From positions 62,001 through 126,000 of the forward strand of contig JAISNV010000034.1 in NCBI GenBank assembly GCA_031276035.1: a stretch of DNA of 64,000 bases. Direction: 5' to 3'. The DNA is from Bacteroidales bacterium (GTDB lineage: Bacteria; Bacteroidota; Bacteroidia; Bacteroidales; BM520). A program made the translations under genes and the position numbers. Under the pieces are notes generated by a model. It was not told the origin of the DNA. It saw nothing but the letters and a program-made list of their open reading frames with translations, and searched no databases. Numbering within the stretch: the first letter of the stretch is position 1; every line of letters begins with the position of its first letter. Shown here in pieces: positions 52,732-61,140 of the stretch.

Positions 52732-55530
52732 TTAATAATTTCTATAATCTTCACTTTTCATTTCGTATTTCAAAGAGTTCAACATTGAAGATTTTACATT
52801 AATTGTAAAACTCCAGCTTTTTTGTCCCCCGAATGGTATCCAATTGAAACTCATTTCCCAACAATGCAAATCACGATATATGGATAATTTTGCATAAGTC
52901 AACTCTAATGCTTTAAGATCATAAGTTAAATTATAACTTATTTTCCACTTGGGAGTTATATTAACGTTTCCTGTACAACTTATTGCATTTACTAATGTTG
53001 TTTGTTTTTCATATTCACCGTTCACCATAATATTTCTAATCTCATACCTAAAGTTGTAATTTAAAGAAATACTCCAGGGGTTATCCCAATCAATATATTC
53101 AAATGAATTATAAAAAATTGGGTCAATTTCGGGCGGACTATCATTTTGCTGCTGAATAGAGTTGTTATTTTTCTTTTTAAAAGTATTTTGATTTAAAGTA
53201 TAAGAGAAACCTAAGTTCCAAGATTGTGAAGGAGGAGCAAACAATCTCTTTTCGGTTTTCCAAATAAATTCATTTATAGTAACCCCATCTTCGTTAACTT
53301 TATATGGACTTAACTGTGTGGAATAGCTGATATTTAATCCCTTAATAATGGATGTTCTTCCGGAAATAGTCAAAGGAGCAAGTCTTAAAGAATCTTTTGC
53401 AAAATCATAATATGTAGAAATAGTGAGATTTTCGATCAGTTTAATTTTTTTTGTTCCTGTTATTGTGTCGTTTTTAGATCTGACTTTTATTTCTAAATTA
53501 TTTCCCAAAGCAAAATTTATTCTTCCTGAGGTACCGTCACTTGGAGATCCATACAAAGAAGAAAAAGAACTAACATTATAAATAGAATATTTTACCGAAT
53601 CACCGTTTTTATCTTCATAATAATCGTAATTACCCCAAAAAGGAGTTCCAAAATCCGGAGTATATGTAAACGAAATACTTGGTGTAAATACATGCCTGAC
53701 CGCTCTTAAGAAACCTTTCTTAAATTGAACCATACCATACAAAGTTGTACCTATTGAAGTACTAAAATTAAAATCACGGGCTGCTTTAAACTTATATAAT
53801 TCTTCAACAATTAACTGAGGAGGAATGGCTTCTCCATCAACATATACCGTATCTTGTTGATAATAAGCATTAGCATATTTTGAATACCATCTTTCATTAT
53901 AATTTGCAGAAACAGAGAAATTCAACACTTTGAGAATATTGGTATTGAAACTTGCATTTAAAGTGTGCTTAATACCGTTTTTCATCTTATCAAGAATCGG
54001 TTCGGTTAATAGTAAAGTATCTATAGAAGTTATTTCATTTTTTCCTGCCATAGAATAATTAAAACTTATTTTTTCATACCAGCGGGTATTTCCTACTTGG
54101 ACTTTTCTTTTGAACGGATATAACTTTGCCACTGAAAGAGAAAACTCAGGTAGAGTAAATGTCATTGACCGTGTTTTTGTATTTTGTGAATGCCCGAGGT
54201 TTATTGCAAGATTTACCTTGTTTTTTAGAAAAGAAGTTTGATAGGCAATACTCGACTTAAAAGTGCTTGATAAATAGTCGGTTGTTGTTGCGGGATTATA
54301 TTTATTATAAGAACTAGTAAAGAAATTAACATCGGCACTAAAGTTATTATTTGGACGTGCTTTAGCATCTTGATTATGTTTCCAAGTGATTTTAAAATCG
54401 TTTCGAGAAGTAAAATCTTTGGTTCCCTTAATTCCCAATTTATTATTAGCATAACTGAAACTAAAGTTACCTTTATATTTATATCGTTTATTATAATTAA
54501 TTGAAGGTTTGATAGCCCAACTTCCGCGAGAATATATATCTCCAACTAACTTTAAGTCGATACGATCATTAATATACCAATAATATCCGCCGTTTTCCAG
54601 AAAAAATCCTCTATCGGCCGAATTACCGTATCCGGGAACAACAATACCTGATGTTCCTCCTTCAATAATCGGAAATATAGCAAAAGGTAAGCCCAAAGGA
54701 GTAGGAATACCTTCGATTTCAAGATAAGTTAAGCCCGAAACAATTTTATCGTCCGGAATTACTTTTCCTTTGTTAAACTTAAATTGAAAATGAGGATGTT
54801 CCTGATCGCAAGTTGTATATCCTCCGTGTCTGATCAACGTAATATCATCTTCAAGCAGTTTTACCTGCTCACCATGTAGAAAACCGTCTCCTTGTTGAGT
54901 TATAATATTTGTTACATATCCTTTTCCCGTATCAAAATTATATTTAATAGTTTCGGCAATAAACTCTTGGTCGCCATCCTTGAACTTCGGTTTTTGAACT
55001 AATTTTCCTTCATCATCATAATATCCGCGAGTAAAGAGAGTCATTTCATTCATATCAATTTCAGCATAACCGGATTCGATATGCAGATTTCCGTAGTCAA
55101 TAACAAAATTATTATAATAATAAATCTTTTTGTTTATTAAATCGTTTACCATGGAATCTGAAGATTGATTCTTAATAATGTTTTCTAAAAACGATTTTTT
55201 CTTGTTCTGTTTAATAATTTTATTTACATCGTCTTGAGCATTTGATAAAAATGAGGAATCTGGAATACTAAAAGCAGAGTTGGGATACGTTATTAATGTG
55301 TCTATTTTATTGTTATTTACATCAAAAATAGAGTCTAATAAATATTCTAAATCGTTAAAAGTTGAATCGGGATATAAAGATTTGTAATAAGAAATAGTAT
55401 CAGGATGATATAATTTATATAAAGTTGAATCAATGTTTTGTGAGAGTATATGTTTAGAATTCAACGATATAAAAGATATCAACAAGTACAGGCTAATAAA
55501 AATAAAATTATATTTCAAATTTTTAATCAA
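52732..55530 (-). CDS. lptD: LPS-assembly protein LptD (Bacteroidota type)
   Basis: 932 residues. Signal peptide (about 1-30), then an OstA-like periplasmic part (NFDTGKGYVTNIITQQGDGF, TTCDQEHPHFQFKFNKGKV) and a large C-terminal beta-barrel of alternating aromatic strands. It inserts LPS into the outer membrane with LptE. The frame has an in-frame TGA two codons upstream of the TTG at 55530 and no ATG before the signal peptide, so TTG (or a nearby non-ATG codon) is the start. It is divergent from the amidase. Confidence 0.9.
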   Translation of the reverse strand: MIKNLKYNFIFISLYLLISFISLNSKHILSQNIDSTLYKLYHPDTISYYKSLYPDSTFNDLEYLLDSIFDVNNNKIDTLITYPNSAFSIPDSSFLSNAQDDVNKIIKQNKKKSFLENIIKNQSSDSMVNDLINKKIYYYNNFVIDYGNLHIESGYAEIDMNEMTLFTRGYYDDEGKLVQKPKFKDGDQEFIAETIKYNFDTGKGYVTNIITQQGDGFLHGEQVKLLEDDITLIRHGGYTTCDQEHPHFQFKFNKGKVIPDDKIVSGLTYLEIEGIPTPLGLPFAIFPIIEGGTSGIVVPGYGNSADRGFFLENGGYYWYINDRIDLKLVGDIYSRGSWAIKPSINYNKRYKYKGNFSFSYANNKLGIKGTKDFTSRNDFKITWKHNQDAKARPNNNFSADVNFFTSSYNKYNPATTTDYLSSTFKSSIAYQTSFLKNKVNLAINLGHSQNTKTRSMTFTLPEFSLSVAKLYPFKRKVQVGNTRWYEKISFNYSMAGKNEITSIDTLLLTEPILDKMKNGIKHTLNASFNTNILKVLNFSVSANYNERWYSKYANAYYQQDTVYVDGEAIPPQLIVEELYKFKAARDFNFSTSIGTTLYGMVQFKKGFLRAVRHVFTPSISFTYTPDFGTPFWGNYDYYEDKNGDSVKYSIYNVSSFSSLYGSPSDGTSGRINFALGNNLEIKVRSKNDTITGTKKIKLIENLTISTYYDFAKDSLRLAPLTISGRTSIIKGLNISYSTQLSPYKVNEDGVTINEFIWKTEKRLFAPPSQSWNLGFSYTLNQNTFKKKNNNSIQQQNDSPPEIDPIFYNSFEYIDWDNPWSISLNYNFRYEIRNIMVNGEYEKQTTLVNAISCTGNVNITPKWKISYNLTYDLKALELTYAKLSIYRDLHCWEMSFNWIPFGGQKSWSFTINVKSSMLNSLKYEMKSEDYRNY

Positions 55531-55588
55531 AATTCAATTACTTTTAGACCTGAATTTTTTAATCAAAAAACCAAGTAGTTTTAACAGA

Positions 55589-55618
55589 CAAAGGTACAAA
55601 ATTTAGTTATGAAATCAA
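55589..55618 (-). promoter_or_regulatory. Promoter of lptD
   Basis: Minus strand TTG (55618-55616), 19 bp spacer, TACCTTTG (55596-55589); a full consensus match. Confidence 0.8.
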
Positions 55619-55709
55619 CAAGCGAGGTAGATTTTCAGAGAATTAAGTTTTATTGTCTTTGATTGCATATGACAAACAAATATGTATAAACAAATTAATT
55701 TATTTTGAT

Positions 55710-56876
55710 ATGAAACGAGTTTTTTTGTCTTTTAGTCTTTTCTTTTTTATGTTTTTAATTGTAAAAACTGTTAATGCACAAACAAAAAGTGCTAAAGGTT
55801 TTTACATTAACACAGTAGTAATTGATGCTGGGCACGGCGGCAAAGATCCGGGAGCCGTAGCCGGAAAAGTTCAGGAGAAAGATATTACTCTCGCAATTGC
55901 AAAAAAACTCGGAAGCAAAATAAATAAAGCATTTCCTGACGTTAAAGTTATTTACACAAGAGATACTGATGTTTTTATTGAATTACACAGAAGAGCTTCA
56001 ATAGCAAATAAAAATCATGCCGATCTTTTTATTTCAATTCACTGTAATGCGGCTAAAAATACAGATGCTTCAGGAACCGAAACATGGGTAATGGGTTTGC
56101 AGAAATCCAAAGATAATCTTGAGATTGTTAAGTTGGAAAATGAAGCTATTTTATTTGAGGAGGATTATGAAGAACATTATGAGGGATATGATCCGAATTT
56201 ACCGGAGAATAATATTATTTTTTCTTTATACCAAAACGTACATCTTGACCAAAGTTTGAATTTATCTTCAAAGATTCAGAATTATTTTGTCACAAATAAT
56301 CGAAAGAACAGAGGAGTAAAACAAGGTCCTTTCTTGGTTTTATATAAAGTTGCCATGCCAAGTATTCTTACTGAAATCGGATTTATTAGTAATGCTTCCG
56401 ACAGAGCATATATAAACAGTGCGAAAGGACAGGAAGAAATCAGTGAATGTCTTTTTCAATCATTTTCAGAATATAAAAAAGATGTAGAAAATTCTAATAA
56501 TAGAGTAAAACCGGCTACTACACAAACTGTTGAAGAAAAGGTCGAAACAACTCCAATTATTGAAAAGAATAATACAGAGACTGCCAAGCCGAATAAAAAA
56601 GATGAAAGTAAAAAAACCGATAACAAATCTTCCGCTAACAATAAAACTGTTTATAAAGTTCAATTCTTAACAAGCGCTTCAAAGATAAACACAAAAGCTT
56701 CGGAATATTTTAAACTGAAAAATATTCAATATTATGAACATGACGGGAAATATAAATACACGGCGGGTTTATTTGAAACAGAAGAAGAGGCGAGAGCATA
56801 TAAGCAGGAAATAGCTAAATATGGCTTTAAAGATGCTTTTGTTGTTACTTTTAAGGAAGGTAAAAGAATAAAATGA
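55710..56876 (+). CDS. N-acetylmuramoyl-L-alanine amidase with C-terminal SPOR-like domain
   Basis: 388 residues from the ATG at 55710. Signal peptide (KRVFLSFSLFFFMF to NAQ), then Amidase_3: VVIDAGHGGKDPGAV (zinc His), the Glu-bearing EKDITLAIAKKLG, SIHCNAA and TEIGFISNASD. A Thr/Lys-rich linker leads to a SPOR-like domain (YKVQFLTSASKI to DAFVVTFKEG), which would direct it to septal or denuded peptidoglycan. It cleaves the amide between MurNAc and the stem peptide. The frame extends to a TTG at 55653, which lacks a signal-like start. Its stop abuts the hipT stop codon with no gap. Confidence 0.93.
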   Translation: MKRVFLSFSLFFFMFLIVKTVNAQTKSAKGFYINTVVIDAGHGGKDPGAVAGKVQEKDITLAIAKKLGSKINKAFPDVKVIYTRDTDVFIELHRRASIANKNHADLFISIHCNAAKNTDASGTETWVMGLQKSKDNLEIVKLENEAILFEEDYEEHYEGYDPNLPENNIIFSLYQNVHLDQSLNLSSKIQNYFVTNNRKNRGVKQGPFLVLYKVAMPSILTEIGFISNASDRAYINSAKGQEEISECLFQSFSEYKKDVENSNNRVKPATTQTVEEKVETTPIIEKNNTETAKPNKKDESKKTDNKSSANNKTVYKVQFLTSASKINTKASEYFKLKNIQYYEHDGKYKYTAGLFETEEEARAYKQEIAKYGFKDAFVVTFKEGKRIK

Positions 56877-57872
56877 TTATAAGCCGGACTTGAAACGTTT
56901 AGTCCGTTGTTCATAAACATCAATATATTTTTTCTTCATTCCTTTATCAAGAAAAGATCTGCTTACAAGATCATAAACCTCATGTTTGAGTTGAAGAAAT
57001 TCGGTATTTATTTTCTCTATCATTATATCGGGTGCTTCAATCATTTTGCCGAAAGTAATAAAATCATTTACACAGGGGTGTCCTTTCCATTTATATGTTT
57101 TGGAATAAAAAGTCTTCTGAAATAATCCTCCTTCCAAAGCAAAATCATTGATATTATTGTGTATGGCAGTATTTATCAGATCATAAGCAGGAGTTAAAAT
57201 ATAATCACCATCAGTTGTTTGATAAATAGAAAAATTTTTAAGATGAGCATCTCCGTTACCAAAGATATAATTAAAAATTACTAATTTGTAAAATTTATAA
57301 AGTTCTATCTGCCAGGCAGCACAATAAGTTTTAAATAATGCTCCCAAACCTGCGTAGGTACCGATATATCTGTAATTATGTCCATTTGTTTCAAAGCTCC
57401 TGTTTGTTAAACTTGCAAAATCTTCTTGTTTTATTTTTTCTCCATTTTCGCAAAAATCAAAACGTTTAGTAATGTAAGCAGAATTACCGTTAGGTAAAAA
57501 AACTAAAGCGTTTTCCGCTGTATTTATTTTGTAAACCTGTCGGGCAATTTGCATTGTTAAGTGTTCGTTTGCAGTCAATTGCGACAGATTATTAAAAGAT
57601 AATTTAGTTGGTGCAAATTTTATAATGTATTTTCCTCGGGCACCGTTTTCAGCAGGCACTATTTTGCCTTTTTCAATGTTTACAGTAATTTTCTTTTGAT
57701 TTCCCGGAATAGAAATACTACATATATTTTCGTTAATATTATTCAAAAAACCTGAATCCAATATATGATTAACATTTTTATTGTCGAATAATCTTCTTAT
57801 GGCTGTGTAACTATACGAATTATATCCGGGAGCAAGTGTTGAGGGGCAGTTATTTATTTCTATATGTTTCAT
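56877..57872 (-). CDS. hipT: HipT-like serine/threonine kinase toxin
   Basis: 331 residues of the HipA kinase core without the N-terminal subdomain, which is encoded by the separate gene upstream. Visible: a Gly-rich loop SISIPGNQKK (52-61) with the SIS serines typical of HipT autophosphorylation, catalytic GNGDAHLKN (205-213, Asp208), and the metal-binding Asp in AYDLINT (231). In E. coli HipT phosphorylates TrpS and stops translation; the target here is unknown. It lies 37 bp after hipS, in the order hipB-hipS-hipT. Confidence 0.88.
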   Translation of the reverse strand: MKHIEINNCPSTLAPGYNSYSYTAIRRLFDNKNVNHILDSGFLNNINENICSISIPGNQKKITVNIEKGKIVPAENGARGKYIIKFAPTKLSFNNLSQLTANEHLTMQIARQVYKINTAENALVFLPNGNSAYITKRFDFCENGEKIKQEDFASLTNRSFETNGHNYRYIGTYAGLGALFKTYCAAWQIELYKFYKLVIFNYIFGNGDAHLKNFSIYQTTDGDYILTPAYDLINTAIHNNINDFALEGGLFQKTFYSKTYKWKGHPCVNDFITFGKMIEAPDIMIEKINTEFLQLKHEVYDLVSRSFLDKGMKKKYIDVYEQRTKRFKSGL

Positions 57873-57909
57873 ATTTTATGTCTAAATGATCTTTTAGAAC
57901 TATTATTTA

Positions 57910-58233
57910 TTAAACAATTTCTTCCAGTCTAATTGCTCCGATAGTATCATATTTTGCAGTAGCCAATAGAAGATCAAAATATTCACTTTTGAGTATTTTT
58001 AGTTTTTGAATTTGAATGTCATTATTTTTACCTTCGGAGAGCATATTAAAAAAGAAAGGAAAAAGAGTATCGGAAAAATATTCCTGTTGTTTTTTTGATA
58101 AATTTAAACTGATAGACTGAGCATCTTCATCCAGAAAGTATTCATCATCATATTTGAAAACATAACTATTATCATCAAGTTTGGTAAGAAATCCGGCCAA
58201 TCTGTGGTTTATATATACTTTTGCTGACCTCAT
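57910..58233 (-). CDS. hipS: HipS-like antitoxin (split HipA N-terminal subdomain)
   Basis: 107 residues starting at the ATG at 58233, one base after the hipB stop; a TTG at 58245 is discounted. The sequence MRSAKVYINHRLAGFLTKLD to FFFNMLSEG matches the small N-terminal subdomain of HipA (HipA_N/couple_hipA). In the known HipBST system HipS is the antitoxin that blocks HipT. Its independent existence here, with a kinase that lacks this part, identifies the tripartite form. Confidence 0.88.
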   Translation of the reverse strand: MRSAKVYINHRLAGFLTKLDDNSYVFKYDDEYFLDEDAQSISLNLSKKQQEYFSDTLFPFFFNMLSEGKNNDIQIQKLKILKSEYFDLLLATAKYDTIGAIRLEEIV

Positions 58234-58234
58234 G

Positions 58235-58438
58235 TTATTGCACAATTTTCTTTATTTCGATTTTTACTTCCATACCCAAAGCTTCAACCAATTTTTCCAG
58301 AGTATTCAATGATGGGTTTGCCTTTCCCGATTCGATTAATCTGATAGTTCTTAATCCTAATCCGGTAATGTCTGCCAATTCACTTTGACTGACTTTTAAT
58401 ACATCGCGCCTCTCTTTTATTAATTCGTGTATTTTCAT
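58235..58438 (-). CDS. hipB: HipB-like transcriptional regulator
   Basis: 67-residue HTH_3 (Cro/CI) protein: SQSELADITGLGLRTIRLIE, NPSLNTLEKLVEALG. First gene of hipB-hipS-hipT. It is expected to bind an operator upstream and repress the operon; in HipBST it may also strengthen HipS action. A perfect 16-bp palindrome lies 82 bp upstream of its start. Confidence 0.88.
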   Translation of the reverse strand: MKIHELIKERRDVLKVSQSELADITGLGLRTIRLIESGKANPSLNTLEKLVEALGMEVKIEIKKIVQ

Positions 58439-58519
58439 TTGTTTGTTTTCTTCTAAAAATTAAATATGAAATAAAAAATCTTAATTATTATTTGAAATAT
58501 TATAAAAAACGTAAGTTTT

Positions 58520-58535
58520 ATGCAATATATTGCAT
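58520..58535. promoter_or_regulatory. Candidate HipB operator palindrome
   Basis: ATGCAATATATTGCAT, a perfect 16-bp inverted repeat in the 175-bp region between hipB and aspS. Its position fits an operator for hipBST; binding is inferred. Confidence 0.6.
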
Positions 58536-58589
58536 TTACTTAAAAGTAAAAATCTTAACTCTTAACCCTTAATTATTAATTAAAAACAT

Positions 58590-58597
58590 TACTTTTG
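58590..58597 (+). promoter_or_regulatory. -7 element of aspS
   Basis: TACTTTTG, 16 bp before the aspS ATG; matches TAnnTTTG. Confidence 0.65.
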
Positions 58598-58613
58598 CAA
58601 AAATTTTTGAAAT

Positions 58614-60383
58614 ATGTATAGAACTCATACTTGTGGTGAACTTCGTATAAGTAATGTAAAAGAAACAGTAACACTTTGCGGTTGGGTAAAAAAAGTTCGT
58701 AAACTTGGAGGAATGACTTTCGTAGATTTACGTGATCGGTATGGAATAACCCAGTTAGCTTTTAATCTTGAAACTCAATCGGAACTTTTTGATGTTGTTG
58801 ATAATCTCGGAAGGGAATACGTCATTAAAATTACCGGAATTGTTGCGGAAAGAACCAATAAAAATCCAAACATACCTACAGGTGATATTGAAATAAATGT
58901 TTCGAAAATAGAAGTTCTTAATAAATCTAAAACACCTCCTTTTACAATAGAAGATGTTACTGATGGCGGAGAAGAATTAAGAATGAAATACAGATATCTT
59001 GATATTCGCAGAGATCCTGTGAGAAGAAATCTGGAAATAAGGCATCAACTTGCTATTGAAACAAGAAAGTTTCTGAGTGAAAAAGATTTTTTGGAGGTAG
59101 AAACCCCAGTATTAATAAAATCTACTCCTGAAGGTGCTCGCGATTTTGTAGTTCCTTCAAGAATGAATGCGGGACAATTCTACGCACTTCCTCAATCTCC
59201 GCAAAGTTTTAAACAATTACTTATGGTTGCCGGTATTGATCGGTATTTCCAAATTGTAAAATGTTTTAGAGATGAGGATTTACGTGCAGACAGACAACCT
59301 GAATTTACTCAAATTGATTGCGAAATGTCTTTTGTTCAGCAAGACGATGTCCTGAATGTTTTCGAAGAAATGATTAAATACCTTTTTAAAATGGTAAAAG
59401 GCATTTCTTTGGATTTTAGTTTTCCTAAAATGCCTTATGAAATTGCAATGAAATTTTATGGTTCTGATAAACCGGATGTTCGCTTTGATATGAAGTTTAC
59501 TGATTTAACATCAATAGCTAAAAATAGAGAATTTATTGTATTTAATAATGCCGAAGTTGTTCTTGCAATTGTTGCCAAGTCTTGCGCAGAATATTCGAGG
59601 AAAGAATTAGACAGCTTGACCGAATTTGTGAAAAGACCGCAGATTGGTGCGAAAGGTTTAGTTTATGTAAAATATAATGAAGACGGTACTTTTAAATCAT
59701 CTATTGATAAATTTTATACAGAGGAAGATTTTAAAAAATGGGCTGAAGAATGTAATGCACAACCCGGTGATTTAATATTGATCTTAAGCGGTGATTTAAC
59801 TCACACGCGTAAAGCTTTGTGTGAGTTGAGGTTAGAAATGGGAGAAAGATTGGGTTTACGTAACCCCGATATTTTTGCTCCGTTGTGGGTTGTAGATTTT
59901 CCTTTATTGGAATGGGATGAAGAAACTCAAAGATATTATGCCATGCATCATCCGTTTACATCTCCTAAACAAGAAGATGCCGATAAACTTGAAAGTGAAC
60001 CCGGAAAGGTTAGAGCTAATGCCTACGATCTTGTTATGAATGGAGTGGAGTTAGGCGGCGGCTCAATTAGAATTCATGATAGAGAATTGCAAAATAAAAT
60101 GTTTAAGATTCTTGGATTTACAGATGAAGAAGCTCAAAAACAATTCGGATTTTTAATGGGAGCTTTTGAATACGGTGCACCGCCTCATGGAGGTATTGCT
60201 TTCGGTTTCGATAGATTATGTGCAATGTTCGGAGGACAAGAATCGATACGTGATTTTATTGCATTCCCGAAAAACAACAAAGGTAGGGATCTTATGGCAG
60301 ATTCTCCTTCGGAAATATCCAAAGAACAATTGAATGAGTTAGGGTTGATAATAAATCAAACAATAATAAATTCAGATAAATAA
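58614..60383 (+). CDS. aspS: Aspartyl-tRNA synthetase (bacterial type)
   Basis: 589-residue class II synthetase. N-terminal OB fold ([20 protein letters not shown]), motif 2 [18 protein letters not shown], the bacterial GAD insertion domain (about 280-420), and motif 3 [13 protein letters not shown]. Length is standard for the bacterial form. It is convergent with recO, 7 bp apart. Confidence 0.97.
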   Translation: MYRTHTCGELRISNVKETVTLCGWVKKVRKLGGMTFVDLRDRYGITQLAFNLETQSELFDVVDNLGREYVIKITGIVAERTNKNPNIPTGDIEINVSKIEVLNKSKTPPFTIEDVTDGGEELRMKYRYLDIRRDPVRRNLEIRHQLAIETRKFLSEKDFLEVETPVLIKSTPEGARDFVVPSRMNAGQFYALPQSPQSFKQLLMVAGIDRYFQIVKCFRDEDLRADRQPEFTQIDCEMSFVQQDDVLNVFEEMIKYLFKMVKGISLDFSFPKMPYEIAMKFYGSDKPDVRFDMKFTDLTSIAKNREFIVFNNAEVVLAIVAKSCAEYSRKELDSLTEFVKRPQIGAKGLVYVKYNEDGTFKSSIDKFYTEEDFKKWAEECNAQPGDLILILSGDLTHTRKALCELRLEMGERLGLRNPDIFAPLWVVDFPLLEWDEETQRYYAMHHPFTSPKQEDADKLESEPGKVRANAYDLVMNGVELGGGSIRIHDRELQNKMFKILGFTDEEAQKQFGFLMGAFEYGAPPHGGIAFGFDRLCAMFGGQESIRDFIAFPKNNKGRDLMADSPSEISKEQLNELGLIINQTIINSDK

Positions 60384-60390
60384 CCGTTCC

Positions 60391-61140
60391 TTATACTTCA
60401 AAAACTTTTCTAAGAATAACAATAGATTTTATATCCTTGAAGTTCGGGATATGATATCTGTAATATAATTGGAGATAATTAAGTATATTTCTTCTTATTT
60501 CATTGGAATCACAGCCAATAATTCTATCATTAAGCTTTTGTTCGGTTGCTCCTTTGATAATATTTACATATTTTGGCGGAATATATAAATCATGTTCCGG
60601 TGTAGATTCTGTAAGTATTCCTTCAGGAATATTAAAAACCGAAGAACGAGATAAATTATCGAAGTTCATAGCTAATCCGAGATATTTTAAAAGCTGAATT
60701 GTAAAAACTACGTGAAAGTCGGGAGAAATTAATTTACAATTATCCATTTCCATTAAAGCAGAAAAGATATAATCATATAATTCCTTAGATTGACTTTCAT
60801 CCTTAACACATTTGTTAACAAGTTCATTAATAAATAAATAAACACAACTTTTATTAATATCATGACTAAAAGTCATATAAAAAGCATAAACATAATCTAT
60901 TTTAACATCAATAACATTATAGAACTCAGAATTTTTATGTTTTTTTAATTCAAGATTAAGAATAGATAACTCTTTAAAGTATATGAGTTTGTTTTTTGCT
61001 GTTTTTGTTCTTATACCTTTTATCAAACATGGTATTACACCATGATGGGGCGTAAATACTCTGGCGATACAACTTGTTTCCGAATATGGAAAAGTTTTTA
61101 AAACAATTCCTTGTGTCTTTATATAAGGAGAAATAGACAT
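60391..61140 (-). CDS. recO: DNA repair protein RecO
   Basis: 249 residues. The N-terminal OB fold (KTQGIVLKTFPYSETSCIARVFTPHHG) is followed by the helical RecO C-terminal domain. RecO loads RecA onto SSB-coated DNA with RecR in gap repair. The zinc-finger cysteines present in some RecO proteins are not evident here. The ATG lies directly after the porZ stop, so the two are probably one transcript. Confidence 0.9.
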   Translation of the reverse strand: MSISPYIKTQGIVLKTFPYSETSCIARVFTPHHGVIPCLIKGIRTKTAKNKLIYFKELSILNLELKKHKNSEFYNVIDVKIDYVYAFYMTFSHDINKSCVYLFINELVNKCVKDESQSKELYDYIFSALMEMDNCKLISPDFHVVFTIQLLKYLGLAMNFDNLSRSSVFNIPEGILTESTPEHDLYIPPKYVNIIKGATEQKLNDRIIGCDSNEIRRNILNYLQLYYRYHIPNFKDIKSIVILRKVFEV

